A stretch of DNA of 64,000 bases, taken from positions 19,745 to 83,744 of the forward strand of contig NZ_RHOM01000009.1 of the NCBI RefSeq assembly GCF_003946515.1, in the 5' to 3' direction. A program made the position numbers and the translations under genes. Position 1 is the first letter of the stretch; each line of letters opens with the position of its first letter. The notes beneath the pieces are model-generated. The model was not told the origin of the DNA and made no database searches. It saw nothing but the letters and a program-made list of their open reading frames with translations. Source of the stretch: Companilactobacillus zhongbaensis. GTDB lineage: Bacteria > Bacillota > Bacilli > Lactobacillales > Lactobacillaceae. Positions 43,972 through 54,106 of the stretch are shown one piece after another.

Positions 43972-44724
43972 CTATTCCGCAAATGTTCCTAATGAATCTA
44001 AGATTTCTTGATAAAATTCGCCACGTGAATGACTCTCGTTTTTAAGTTCTTGACCGATTTCACCGTCTTTAATGAACAAGATTCGGTCACAGAAACTAGC
44101 TGAAAATGGATCATGCGTTACAAGCAAGATCGAAACGTTATCTTCTTGATTGATCTTCGTCATCGTATCCATCAAAGCACGAGCACTTTTTGAATCTAAA
44201 GCACCAGTTGGTTCATCACCAAAAATAATTTTTGGTTGGTGTACCAAAGCACGAGCAGCCGCAACTCTTTGTTTTTGACCACCGGAAAGCTCGGTTGGAT
44301 AGTGATTCAAAATTTCCGTCAAACCTAATTTTTCAGAGATCCTAGCCACAGCTGGCTTGATCTCTTTATTGCTACGATTTTGTAGCGCAAGTGGGAGTGC
44401 AATATTTTCGTAAGCCGTCAAGTTTTCCAACAAGTTGAAATCTTGGAAAATAAATCCGATTTGATTAGCCCGAAAATCGGCCATTTCATTGTTTTTAAGC
44501 TGAGTAATATCTTCCCCAGCAATCTTAACTTGGCCACGAGTAGGAGTGTCCAAAGTAGACAAGATATTCAGCAAAGTAGTCTTACCAGAACCAGAAGCCC
44601 CCATAATACCAACAAACTCTCCAGGTTGAACCTCAAAGTTAACATCTGACAAAGCCTTAAACTGCTTCTCATTAGCCTTCCCATAAATCTTTTCAATATT
44701 CTTAACATCAACAATATTTTGCAT
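43972..44724 (-). CDS. ABC transporter ATP-binding protein (LolD/BceA type)
   Basis: ATPase of 250 residues paired with the FtsX-type permease. Walker A GASGSGKTT (42-50), signature LSGGQKQRVAAARAL, Walker B IIFGDEPTGALD and LLVTHDPFSASF are present. ATG 44724 is chosen over one five codons upstream because GGAGG lies eight bases before it. Likely works in export of, or resistance to, cell-wall-active peptides. Confidence 0.9.
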   Translation of the reverse strand: MQNIVDVKNIEKIYGKANEKQFKALSDVNFEVQPGEFVGIMGASGSGKTTLLNILSTLDTPTRGQVKIAGEDITQLKNNEMADFRANQIGFIFQDFNLLENLTAYENIALPLALQNRSNKEIKPAVARISEKLGLTEILNHYPTELSGGQKQRVAAARALVHQPKIIFGDEPTGALDSKSARALMDTMTKINQEDNVSILLVTHDPFSASFCDRILFIKDGEIGQELKNESHSRGEFYQEILDSLGTFAE

Positions 44725-44815
44725 GTATTTAACCTCCATCTGATATATCTATCTTATGGGGAAAGCAAAAAATAGTCGTTCGATTCACATTACAAGAACT
44801 TACAGTTTTGTAAGA

Positions 44816-44995
44816 AACGCAGAGAGCGCAACGAGGTTGGTCAGCTGCTGAGGATTAACGCGGGTGGTCGCACAAAGGTGCGGCGAAGCCGTACCGCGAC
44901 CACCTGTGTTAACCGGAGGCCGCTACCTCGCGGAGCTCGTTTTCACATCCTTGAGGATAAAGAAAAATAGCACTATCCAAACCACTGCAAGTTTA
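44816..44995 (+). repeat. F2-1: second folded element family
   Basis: Begins AACGCAGAGAGCG, holds CAGCTGCTGAGGATT, a long hairpin GGTGGTCGC/GCGACCACC capped by GGTGCGGCGAAGCCG, then ACCGGAGGCCGCTA and GGAGCTCGTTT, and ends with ATCCTTGAGGAT and AAACCACTGCAAGTTT. Outer CGAGGT/ACCTCG pairs. Same order in F2-2 and, reversed, F2-3. Confidence 0.8.
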
Positions 44996-45211
44996 GCTGC
45001 AAAGAATGGATAGAACAAGAATCCACGATAAGGATAGAAATTAGAAATAAAATATTCTTCTCAAACAAGATAAAAAATGGATTCCGATAAACAAAATAAG
45101 AAATATCCATTAATATATGAAGGGTTTACCTCACCCCACCAAAACAATAAATTTCCACAACAAAAAAACAAGCCTCACAACCCCAACCCAAATAAAGTTT
45201 TCAACCACCCT

Positions 45212-45402
45212 AGGTCCTGCGGGAGGGTGGAGGGAATTCGCCGTCAGCCGCGAAATTTTCGTTTGCACGGCATGGGCCGTGCTTACGAAAAGGTCAAGCT
45301 TTGAGATGTCCAAGGACGGGGTTCCCTTGGATAGCTCAAAGTTGGCCCGCAGCGTTCCACGGCGCAATTCCCGGAACCCTCCCGCAGAACCGGCAGTGAA
45401 CC
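45212..45402 (+). repeat. E9 folded element
   Basis: Complete architecture; outer arms GGTCCTGCGGGAGGGT and ACCCTCCCGCAGAACC (one mismatch). Hairpin 2 has a longer apical part (TCCAAGG...CCTTGGA around ACGGGGTTC). Tail CGGCAGTGAACC. Its left flank is short and abuts the F2-1 region. Confidence 0.87.
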
Positions 45403-45504
45403 TCAACCAAAAATCCAAAGCTTTATTTGATTTATCCCATTTATCGTTTTACAATTTGCGCTATAATACTTAAGTTATAAAATTTTTTAATAGGGGTGTT
45501 TACT

Positions 45505-46959
45505 GTGGGGGAAAAAATGCCAGAACTCGACTCGAAAAAGTCGTACATTAGCTGGCCCGTCGTTGCATTGATGGACTTTGTGACCGTTATTGGTTTTGAC
45601 GACATTATTTACAACTTCCAAAACCAAGGTCTCGGGATCGTCTTCACTTGGATCCTAATGCTTTTCTTATTCGTTGTACCTTATGAAATGATGGTTGGTC
45701 ATCTAGGATCAACCTTTAGTCATGAAGGTGGAGGTATGACTTCTTGGGTCCGTGGTACCGGTGGAAATGTCTGGGGATATATTTGTGCCTGGACTTACTG
45801 GGTCGCAGGACTTCCTTACATCGTCGATGTTGCCAATTCCATGCTGATCTCATTTGGTTGGTTGATCAATGGTAACAACAAGATGTCAGATACGATGACA
45901 AACAGTATGTTTGCCTTACTAACTGCCGTAATTTTTACGCTATTTATTTTTATTCAACATCATTTAAAAAATTCACTCCAATGGTTATCGATCATTGGTG
46001 GTGGAGCCATGTTCGTTGTTACAATTTTGTATGCGATCATGACTGTCGTTTATTTGACACAAGGAAATGCACCACATACTGAACCATTTACGATCAAATC
46101 GTTCATACCTAAGTTTGATCTGCACTACTTATCTACTTTTGGTTTAGTAATTTTTGCCATGAACGGGGCTGAACTTGCTTCGCCTTACGTTACTGAGATG
46201 AAAAATGGTAAGCGTGACTTCCCTAAAGCTATGTGGATGTTAGCTATCATGACTGGATTCTTGACCGTCTTCGGTTCATTCTCACTAGGAGTATTTTTCA
46301 ATGCTCACAACTTGCCACATGACTTGAAGATGAATGGTTCATACTATGCTTTCCAAGCCATGGGTAACGACTTCGGAATGGGACGTTTCTTCCTATACTT
46401 ATTCGCCATCACACAAGCCATTTACATGATGGCCCAGCTAGCTGTCTTGATCGATGCAAGTACGAGAATGTTCTTATCCGATACGGCTAAAGCATACTTG
46501 CCTAAGCGTTTGACCAAGTTAGATAATCGTGGTCTGCCGATCAACGGTTACTGGCTAACGACTGGTATTTGTACAGTCATCATGGTTTTGAGTGCTACGT
46601 TGCCAAATATGAATTCTATCTTTAATCAATTGCTGAACTTGAACGGGATCGTTTCACCTTACGTAACTTGTTTCGTCTTCAGTTCATTCATTTTAGTTAG
46701 ACTACATCCAGACAAGTTCAAGAGTGATTTCACTTATATTAAAAATCAAAAATTGGCTGTCATGGTCGGTGCTTGGTGCTTCTTAGTTACTTTCGTTGCC
46801 GCTACTATGGGTATTTTGCCGGTTGATGAGGTTTACGGTACTGGTACTTGGTATCATGTGCTAGCCCTTAATATTATTGAGCCTTTGATTATGATCGCTA
46901 TTGGGATTATTTTGCCTGTTATTGCTCGGATGCAAAGGCGCAATGATTTGTCTGCATAA
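45505..46959 (+). CDS. Amino acid permease (APC superfamily)
   Basis: Polytopic transporter of about 484 residues with roughly twelve membrane segments; the first holds VVALMDFVTVIGFDDIIYNF, and FAMNGAELASPYVTEMKNGK (given to 20 residues) matches the APC helix-6 region of the GadC-like/AGT subgroup. The start is GTG 45505 (AGGGG eight bases before) or ATG 45517 (GGGGG five to six bases before); both keep the whole membrane part. It stands alone with its own terminator. Substrate is not clear. Confidence 0.82.
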   Translation: MGEKMPELDSKKSYISWPVVALMDFVTVIGFDDIIYNFQNQGLGIVFTWILMLFLFVVPYEMMVGHLGSTFSHEGGGMTSWVRGTGGNVWGYICAWTYWVAGLPYIVDVANSMLISFGWLINGNNKMSDTMTNSMFALLTAVIFTLFIFIQHHLKNSLQWLSIIGGGAMFVVTILYAIMTVVYLTQGNAPHTEPFTIKSFIPKFDLHYLSTFGLVIFAMNGAELASPYVTEMKNGKRDFPKAMWMLAIMTGFLTVFGSFSLGVFFNAHNLPHDLKMNGSYYAFQAMGNDFGMGRFFLYLFAITQAIYMMAQLAVLIDASTRMFLSDTAKAYLPKRLTKLDNRGLPINGYWLTTGICTVIMVLSATLPNMNSIFNQLLNLNGIVSPYVTCFVFSSFILVRLHPDKFKSDFTYIKNQKLAVMVGAWCFLVTFVAATMGILPVDEVYGTGTWYHVLALNIIEPLIMIAIGIILPVIARMQRRNDLSA

Positions 46960-46971
46960 TGTTTTTTATGG

Positions 46972-47002
46972 GTTTCAGCTGGTTACAGCTGAAGCTTTTT
47001 TT
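46972..47002 (+). terminator. Terminator after the permease gene
   Basis: TTCAGCTG-GTTA-CAGCTGAA followed by GCTTTTTTTG. Confidence 0.88.
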
Positions 47003-47037
47003 GTTTGTTTTTGATTTTATTTGTGCTGGATTTTTTT

Positions 47038-47290
47038 TTTGGTGGGGGTACGGTTTCTATTTTTATAGTGCTAATATTTTTGAATTGATTTGATGTTTCT
47101 ATTCTTGTTTCGTTCCTAGGATTGTTACTTCTCTACTTATCTTTTTCAATTCATTTTTCGGATATCATCGATTATTATTTTTATTTTTCTTACATCGTTT
47201 CTTTGTTCTTTTGTTTCTCTTTTTCCTCTCTGGCTCTTTCACTTTGCTCCTTTGTCGCTTCGTGAAACTCGCCTCATCCTACATCTTCAT
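47038..47290 (-). repeat. Orphan E-type flank without a hairpin element
   Basis: On the minus strand this stretch has the CTTTCAC-type hairpin, GATGATATCCGAAAAATG, GAAACGAACAAG-like text and a final ACCGTACCCCCACC, the order seen before E2 and E3, but no folded E element follows. No gene is visible. Confidence 0.55.
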
Positions 47291-47364
47291 TTCTTGACTA
47301 GTTCTATTAGGATAGGTTGTTGAGTTATAATTACTTCAAATTATCTTTGATTGGAGGTTTTTCT

Positions 47365-47904
47365 ATGCTTTCTCGTTCACTTTATTCTTCGCCTCTTGGT
47401 GATATGACCATTTTGACTGATTCTCATTCTCTACTTGGCCTTTGGTTTGATGGTCAGACTCATTTTGGCGGTCACTTTGACTTGGATTCGGTTGATTCTG
47501 CTGATGATTCCGTTGCTGCTTCTGTGGCTTCTTGGTTGGATGATTATTTTGCTGGAAAGCGACCTTCGATTTCTGATTTATCTTTGGATCCTCAGGTTAC
47601 TGCTTTTCAGAAGCGAGTTTTGGATGTTTTGTGTTCTATTCCTTATGGTTCAGTTTGGACTTATCGTGATATTGCTCGAGAATTGGATTCTTCTCCTCGG
47701 GCTGTTGGTGGTGCTGTGGGTCGTAATCCTATTTCTATTATTATTCCTTGTCACCGCGTGATTGCTACTGATGGTTCTTTGACTGGTTATGCCGGTGGGA
47801 TTTCTCGCAAAATTGCTTTGTTGGAGCTTGAGGGTATCTCTTTAAAAAACATTGATAAAAACCCTAGTATTAATTCTTCTACTAATGAAGTAATATCAAA
47901 GTAA
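47365..47904 (+). CDS. ogt: Methylated-DNA--protein-cysteine methyltransferase
   Basis: Suicide DNA-repair protein of 179 residues that removes O6-alkyl groups from guanine. The active site PCHRVI (128-133, Cys 129) and the recognition helix RAVGGAVGRNP are present, with YGSVWTYRDIA ahead of them. ATG 47365 has GGAGG eight bases upstream; an earlier in-frame start is not needed. Unusual T-rich codon use (many TCT, GCT, GAT, TTG) contrasts with the C-rich neighbours. The thioesterase gene follows 28 bases later. Confidence 0.92.
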   Translation: MLSRSLYSSPLGDMTILTDSHSLLGLWFDGQTHFGGHFDLDSVDSADDSVAASVASWLDDYFAGKRPSISDLSLDPQVTAFQKRVLDVLCSIPYGSVWTYRDIARELDSSPRAVGGAVGRNPISIIIPCHRVIATDGSLTGYAGGISRKIALLELEGISLKNIDKNPSINSSTNEVISK

Positions 47905-47932
47905 AGGATTTTTTATAAAGGATTGATTATTT

Positions 47933-48436
47933 ATGACTTCTATTAAGTGTAAAGATACTCTCTCAATTACTAATCATCGGGTTTTTGCTTCAGATTTGAA
48001 CGAGCATGAGACTGTTTTTGGTGGTCAAATTTTGTCTGCCATCGACAATAATTCTTCTATAGCAGCATCTCGAGCTGCTCGGATCGAAACTGTTACTGCA
48101 TCCGTGGACCAGGTTAACTTCATGCATCCCTTTGTCTTGCAAGATTCACGTTGTGTTGAATCATATGTGACAGGAATTGGAAAGACTTCGATTGAAGTAT
48201 TCACCAAAATCATCGGTGAACATCTAAAAACTGGCGAAAGATTTCTCGGACTAACCTGCTTCTCAACTTTCGTCTTAATCGACAAAAACGTTGAATTACC
48301 CGAAATAGTCCCAGTCAGTGCCGAAGAACAATACGTCTGTGCTGGTTACCAACAAAGAAAAATCGATCGTGCTGAAAAATTAAAAGAACAAGTTTCTTTG
48401 AATAAGCATATCTCATTGAACTTTCCTTGGGATTAA
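47933..48436 (+). CDS. Acyl-CoA thioesterase (hotdog fold)
   Basis: Protein of 167 residues of the YciA/BACH hotdog group: FASDLNEHETVFGGQILSAID (given as FASDLNEHETVFGG and QILSAID) carries the catalytic Asp/Asn region and the central helix, and VNFMHPF follows. Hydrolyses acyl-CoA; physiological substrate unknown. Probably in one transcript with the DNA repair gene before it. The F2-2 element begins directly at its stop codon. Confidence 0.87.
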   Translation: MTSIKCKDTLSITNHRVFASDLNEHETVFGGQILSAIDNNSSIAASRAARIETVTASVDQVNFMHPFVLQDSRCVESYVTGIGKTSIEVFTKIIGEHLKTGERFLGLTCFSTFVLIDKNVELPEIVPVSAEEQYVCAGYQQRKIDRAEKLKEQVSLNKHISLNFPWD

Positions 48437-48613
48437 ACGCAGAGAGCGGAGGGAGATGATCAGCTGCTGAGGATTTAGGGACTGTCGGCACCCAAGGTGT
48501 GGCGAAGCCGTGCCTGCCGACAGTTTCTAAACCGGAGGCCGCTATCTCCCGGAGCTCGTTTCAGCATCCTTGAGGATAAAGAAAAACACCACTATCTAAA
48601 CCACTGCAAGTTT
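48437..48613 (+). repeat. F2-2 folded element abutting a stop codon
   Basis: Same order as F2-1: ACGCAGAGAGCG, outer GGGAGAT/ATCTCCC, CAGCTGCTGAGGATT, hairpin CTGTCGGCA/TGCCGACAG with GGCGAAGCCG cap, ACCGGAGGCCGCTA, GGAGCTCGTTT, ATCCTTGAGGAT, AAACCACTGCAAGTTT. Both stems differ from F2-1 but pair perfectly. Confidence 0.82.
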
Positions 48614-48772
48614 AACGAACAATTATAGATACCACTATTTTATACACATAAAACCTGAACTCTTTTAAGCTATAAAACGAACAACGTTTGGTTAAAAAAA
48701 AACCGTTTAGCGAATAAACAAAAGAAGTTTGGTATAAAGCAAAAGATTTGAAACCAAAACATCAATAAAACA

Positions 48773-48837
48773 AAAAAAGTAACAACACCAAAGGTAACCT
48801 CAAAAAAGGTAAACCTAAAAGCGTTGTTACTTTTTTA
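48773..48837. terminator. Long terminator before the pentapeptide gene end
   Basis: AAAAAAGTAACAAC and GTTGTTACTTTTTT form a 14-bp stem with an inner AGGTAACCT-like palindrome. It can serve the convergent genes on both sides. Confidence 0.8.
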
Positions 48838-48855
48838 ATAACCAAAATTAAAATC

Positions 48856-49488
48856 TCATCCGATCCGAACTCCAAGGAAAGTTTCAGCGAACAAGGCAGC
48901 CTGCTCCCGATTAACAACGATTCCCCGCAAGCCATATTCATCAATTTCGATTTTTTCAAAATGACATTTACTAAAATCGATCCCTTTTAGCTTAGTATTC
49001 AAAATCATCATTTCGTTCAAATCACAGTCGTCAAATTTAACCTGCCCTAACTTGTTGTCATTAAAGCTGACATCTTTCATGCTGCTGTCCACAAACGATG
49101 CGCCCTTAAAAGTAAGATCGTTCATATTAGCAAAATCCAACAAGCAATTTTCGAACTGAACGTTATTAAAGTAAGATCCCGTAAAATCAGTCCCCATCAT
49201 CTTGCATCCGACAAATTTCACTCGGAAAATGCTCGAATTGTTCAGATGGCAATTCGACAAATCGCAGTTTTTAAAAATTACGTCTGTTAAATCTAATTTC
49301 TCAAAATCGCATTCGCTAAAAGTCACGTGTTCAAACAAGCTTTGCTCGATCATCGGGTGATCGATATTTTGTCCTTCCACTACTTCATCCTTGACGTGAT
49401 TATTGCTGAATAAAAAATCTTCTTCATCAAATATTTTAAAAAACGAATTAGTCGTTAAATATTCTTCTGCAAGTTTTGGTTGTTCCAT
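48856..49488 (-). CDS. Pentapeptide-repeat protein
   Basis: Protein of 210 residues made largely of pentapeptide repeats from about 45 to 185 (CDFEKLDLTDVIFKNCDLSN, CHLNNSSIFRVKF, and so on, with a central Phe/Leu every five residues), forming a right-handed quadrilateral helix. Members of the Qnr/McbG type shield DNA gyrase, others have unknown roles. ATG 49488 follows GGAGG by five bases. No resistance genes are adjacent, so the role is open. Confidence 0.87.
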   Translation of the reverse strand: MEQPKLAEEYLTTNSFFKIFDEEDFLFSNNHVKDEVVEGQNIDHPMIEQSLFEHVTFSECDFEKLDLTDVIFKNCDLSNCHLNNSSIFRVKFVGCKMMGTDFTGSYFNNVQFENCLLDFANMNDLTFKGASFVDSSMKDVSFNDNKLGQVKFDDCDLNEMMILNTKLKGIDFSKCHFEKIEIDEYGLRGIVVNREQAALFAETFLGVRIG

Positions 49489-49721
49489 TTTGACCTCCAA
49501 TTGATCTCTTACTAGGATGATAACAAATTATTAGTAAAGAAAAATTAGAGAAAAAATCGGCCTTTTCTGATCACTTCCATAATTGGGATCAGCAAATTTG
49601 CTGAACTATTCCTTTTATTTTGTCTGACAGACATTTTTTATTAAAAAATCACAGAAAAAATTAATTATCTTTTTTCAAAATAGCATGATATCAGCTTTTT
49701 GACGGTAAAAAATATGCCAAA

Positions 49722-49769
49722 CAAAAAGACCCTGGATCACAGCAAATTTTGTGATCCAACGTCTTTTAT
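49722..49769 (-). terminator. Terminator after the HAD gene
   Basis: On the minus strand AAAAGACGTTGGATCACA pairs with TGTGATCCAGGGTCTTTTT; the stem overlaps the stop codon. Confidence 0.85.
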
Positions 49770-50428
49770 CTATTTTCCAAAATTGGTAGTACTTCATCCA
49801 ATGTGCTGACTTCATACGTTGGACGAGCTAGATCAGTCGGTTTATCGCTGTCACGATTGACCCAGATCGAGTCCCAATTCATCTCGCTGCACGGTACGAT
49901 ATCGTAGCCGTAGCCTTGAGCAATGTGAATGTGATTTTGGGCGGTGAATTGATAATTGTCCTCGACTGCTTTGAAGAAATTCAAGTTAGGCTTGTGGGCG
50001 TGTACGTCTTCGGCTGTCCAAACGTCGAATGGCACTCTTAACGCTTCAAGATTTTTCGGCATGATGCTCCATGCTGAATTGGACATGATGATCAATTTGT
50101 ATCTTAACGATAAGAGTTTTTCTAAAGTATCGATCACTTCTGGAAATGGCTTTAAGTTGCGATGTGCTTCCAGAATTTCCACGTAATATTTTTCAAACTT
50201 GTGTTCCAAGCCGAATTGATAGTCTAACTGGATTAAGTCGTTTCGCATTAACAAGTCATAATCGACGTATGGATGCGTGTTGGCTGGATTTTCTCGGTAG
50301 GATACGAATCGTTTCAAAGCAGTTTCACTATCTACTCCAATGTCATCGGCGATTGCTTTGACCTTGTTATATAGTGTGTCCTCGTTTAATAACGTTCCGT
50401 AGACATCAAACGTTAGAAATTTATCCAT
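49766..50428 (-). CDS. HAD-superfamily hydrolase (haloacid dehalogenase type II-like)
   Basis: Cytoplasmic hydrolase of 220 residues. Motif I FDVYGTLL (nucleophile Asp 8), motif II IIMSNSAW, motif III Lys in AHKPNLNFF and motif IV near MNWDSIWVNR match the HAD fold of the type II dehalogenase/phosphatase group. Substrate unknown; small phosphate esters are usual. Start ATG 50428 with GGGGTG upstream; a GTG three codons earlier is possible. Confidence 0.87.
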   Translation of the reverse strand: MDKFLTFDVYGTLLNEDTLYNKVKAIADDIGVDSETALKRFVSYRENPANTHPYVDYDLLMRNDLIQLDYQFGLEHKFEKYYVEILEAHRNLKPFPEVIDTLEKLLSLRYKLIIMSNSAWSIMPKNLEALRVPFDVWTAEDVHAHKPNLNFFKAVEDNYQFTAQNHIHIAQGYGYDIVPCSEMNWDSIWVNRDSDKPTDLARPTYEVSTLDEVLPILENR

Positions 50429-50645
50429 TATTTTCACCCCATCTGTTTTTTATTGATAGTTTTATTTTACCATTGATTGTGATGTTTTTAACAATTTGGG
50501 CGATAGTATTATAGTGGAAACTATATTGGGGTGATAAATCGTGTTATTATAGTAGGGACTCATTGTTAAATTTTAATTGAAAAAGAGAGTTTTTTCGGTA
50601 CTGACTGGTTGGTGCTGTTGCATTTGGGGTTGGTTTTGGCGTTCT

Positions 50646-50768
50646 TGCTTTGTTGGCAAACCGTTGCCTGGTTTTGTAGGCCTAGCGTTATAACCTTGTT
50701 ACCAAACGTTGCCCGCTTTTGTAGCCCTAGCGTTCTAGTTTTGGTGCCAAACGTTGCCCGCTTTATAG
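50646..50768 (+). repeat. 45-bp tandem repeat, about 2.5 copies
   Basis: Units share CCAAACGTTGCCCGCTTTTG and TAG(C/G)CCTAGCGTT; each is 45 bp, a multiple of three, and the reverse strand is open with a 15-residue repeat ending LGLQ. The third unit is cut off where F2-3 begins. I see no SD for a gene here. Confidence 0.7.
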
Positions 50769-50772
50769 TGGA

Positions 50773-50891
50773 AACGAGCTCCGGGAGATAGCGGCCTCCG
50801 GTTAACACGTGTGGTCGCGGCGCGGCTTTGCCGCACCTTTGTGCGACCACCCGCGTTAATCCTCAGCAGCTGACCATCTCCCTCCGCTCTC
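50773..50891 (-). repeat. F2-3 folded element, directly before the hflX leader
   Basis: Reverse copy of F2: GGAGCTCGTTT, CCGGGAGAT/ATCTCCC outer pairing, GTGGTCGC/GCGACCAC hairpin with GCGGC(TTT)GCCGC cap, CAGCTGCTGAGGATT. In the plus direction it ends CGCTCTCTTTTTTT, so it looks like a strong terminator facing hflX. It lacks the 3' tail seen in F2-1 and F2-2. Confidence 0.8.
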
Positions 50892-50918
50892 TTTTTTTAT
50901 AGAAAGGTCTTGATTGCC

Positions 50919-50966
50919 ATGCGTTTCATGCGCTTGAAGAAAGCAGCTACTTCTGCATATAAATAA
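50919..50966 (+). CDS. Leader peptide of hflX (15 codons)
   Basis: Short basic ORF MRFMRLKKAATSAYK at 50919-50966, after an AAAGG SD 11 bases upstream, ending about 50 bases before the hflX start. Antibiotic-inducible ribosome-protection genes, including Listeria hflXr, are known to be preceded by short upstream ORFs. Here the reading is inference from position and composition. Confidence 0.45.
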   Translation: MRFMRLKKAATSAYK

Positions 50967-50974
50967 TTTACTGG

Positions 50975-51017
50975 CATTGAATTACCCTGGGGTGTTTGGT
51001 GCCACCAGGAGGACAAT
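50975..51017 (+). promoter_or_regulatory. Hairpin that may mask the hflX ribosome-binding site
   Basis: CCTGGGGTG (50987 on) can pair with CCACCAGG, whose end runs into the AGGAGG SD at about 51007-51012. Ribosome stalling on the leader peptide could change this pairing. Confidence 0.35.
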
Positions 51018-52304
51018 TTGGAAGACACAAATAATTTTAAAGAAAAAGTTATCGTTGCTGGAGTTAGTCATTTACAGGCTGACTTTGAATATACGATGGA
51101 CGAGCTTTGCTCTCTTGTCGAAGCTAATAATATGGAAGTTGCCGATGTGATTACGCAAAACGCTGACACTGTTAGTGGTGCGACTTATTTTGGTGCTGGT
51201 AAGGTTACCGAGATCGCTCAAATCGCTAATGCTGATGATGTGAAGACGATCGTTTTGAATGATGAACTAACACCATCACAGATCCGCAACTTGGAAAAAA
51301 GCACGAAGTTATCTTTCATGGATCGGACTGAATTGATCCTGCAAGTATTCTCCAATCGTGCTCACACAAAACAAGCGAAACTCCAAGTGGAAATCGCTAA
51401 ATTACAATATCAATTACCACGGATCCATCCATCAGGAAACCCACTGGATCAACAATCTTCATCCGGTGGTTTGGCTAACCGTGGTGCCGGTGAAACGCAA
51501 CTCGAATTGGACCGTCGTGTCATTCGCAAACGGATCACCTACTTGAAAAAGCAACTAGCTCAAGTTGAAAAAACGATCGACGTGCAAAGTCGCAGACGGA
51601 CGAATACATCCCTACCTGTCGTTTCCTTAGTTGGATACACTAACGCTGGTAAGTCGACGACGATGAACGGTTTGTTGAACTTCAACAAAGACGATTCAAC
51701 TGACCGAAAAGTTTTTGAAAAAAATATGCTTTTTGCTACCTTGGACACTAGTGTTAGAAAAATCGATTTAGAAGATAATACTAGTTTTCTACTATCAGAT
51801 ACCGTTGGTTTCGTCAGCAAGCTTCCCCACAATTTGATCGAGTCATTCAAGACGACTTTAAAAGAAGCTTCTGATGCTGACTTACTCGTGCAAGTGATCG
51901 ATGTTTCCGATGAACACTGGCGCAACATGATCTCAGTGACGGAGAAAACCTTGAATGAGGTTGGCGTTAAAGGCAAGCCAATGATCTATGCTTTCAATAA
52001 AGCTGATCTGAAGCCTGGCCAAGAATTCCCAATGATCGAAGGAGACAACGTCTTCTATTCCGCATTGGATAAGGCTTCGATCGAAAAACTAGTTGAACTG
52101 ATCAAGATCAAGCTTTTTGGCAACTACCAAGAAGTTACTCTATTAGTTCCTTACAAGGATCAAAAAATTGCTGAGGAAATCCTTAGAAATACTCAGATAA
52201 TTTCCAAAGATTTCACAAATGACGGGTCAATCATTCAGGCTAAATTAAGTCCTGATCAATTTGACCGCTATAACGAATACGTCCAAGAAAAAGCCCCCAA
52301 ATAA
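51018..52304 (+). CDS. hflX: GTPase HflX, ribosome rescue/splitting factor
   Basis: GTPase of 428 residues: N-terminal HflX domain (about 1-190, with GGLANRGAGETQLELDRR and a coiled coil), then G1 GYTNAGKST, G3 DTVGFVSKLP, G4 NKAD and a C-terminal domain. HflX splits stalled 70S ribosomes after heat or antibiotic stress. The start is TTG 51018, five to six bases after AGGAGG. A leader peptide and an F2 element lie upstream. Terminator follows directly. Confidence 0.94.
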   Translation: MEDTNNFKEKVIVAGVSHLQADFEYTMDELCSLVEANNMEVADVITQNADTVSGATYFGAGKVTEIAQIANADDVKTIVLNDELTPSQIRNLEKSTKLSFMDRTELILQVFSNRAHTKQAKLQVEIAKLQYQLPRIHPSGNPLDQQSSSGGLANRGAGETQLELDRRVIRKRITYLKKQLAQVEKTIDVQSRRRTNTSLPVVSLVGYTNAGKSTTMNGLLNFNKDDSTDRKVFEKNMLFATLDTSVRKIDLEDNTSFLLSDTVGFVSKLPHNLIESFKTTLKEASDADLLVQVIDVSDEHWRNMISVTEKTLNEVGVKGKPMIYAFNKADLKPGQEFPMIEGDNVFYSALDKASIEKLVELIKIKLFGNYQEVTLLVPYKDQKIAEEILRNTQIISKDFTNDGSIIQAKLSPDQFDRYNEYVQEKAPK

Positions 52305-52320
52305 GGGGCTTTTTTTGTTT
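52288..52320 (+). terminator. Terminator of hflX overlapping its stop codon
   Basis: AAAAAGCCCC and GGGGCTTTTTTTG with a CAAATAA loop containing the stop region. Confidence 0.88.
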
Positions 52321-52453
52321 TGTAATTTCTTTAATATTTGGCTACAATATTTAGTGACTGCGATTAGAAATATTTTAATTAGAAAGTATTGTGATTAATT
52401 TTAAGGAGAGTATTCTAATAGTATTGCAGGTTTTATGTTATAGGGAGGTAAGT

Positions 52454-54088
<1,635 letters not shown>

Positions 54089-54106
54089 TTAGGGAGTTGG
54101 GGGAAA

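Noticed and set aside
50566..50850. Minus-strand protein over the 45-bp repeats
   Set aside because: Starts inside F2-3, has no SD and its repeats follow from the DNA tandem repeat.
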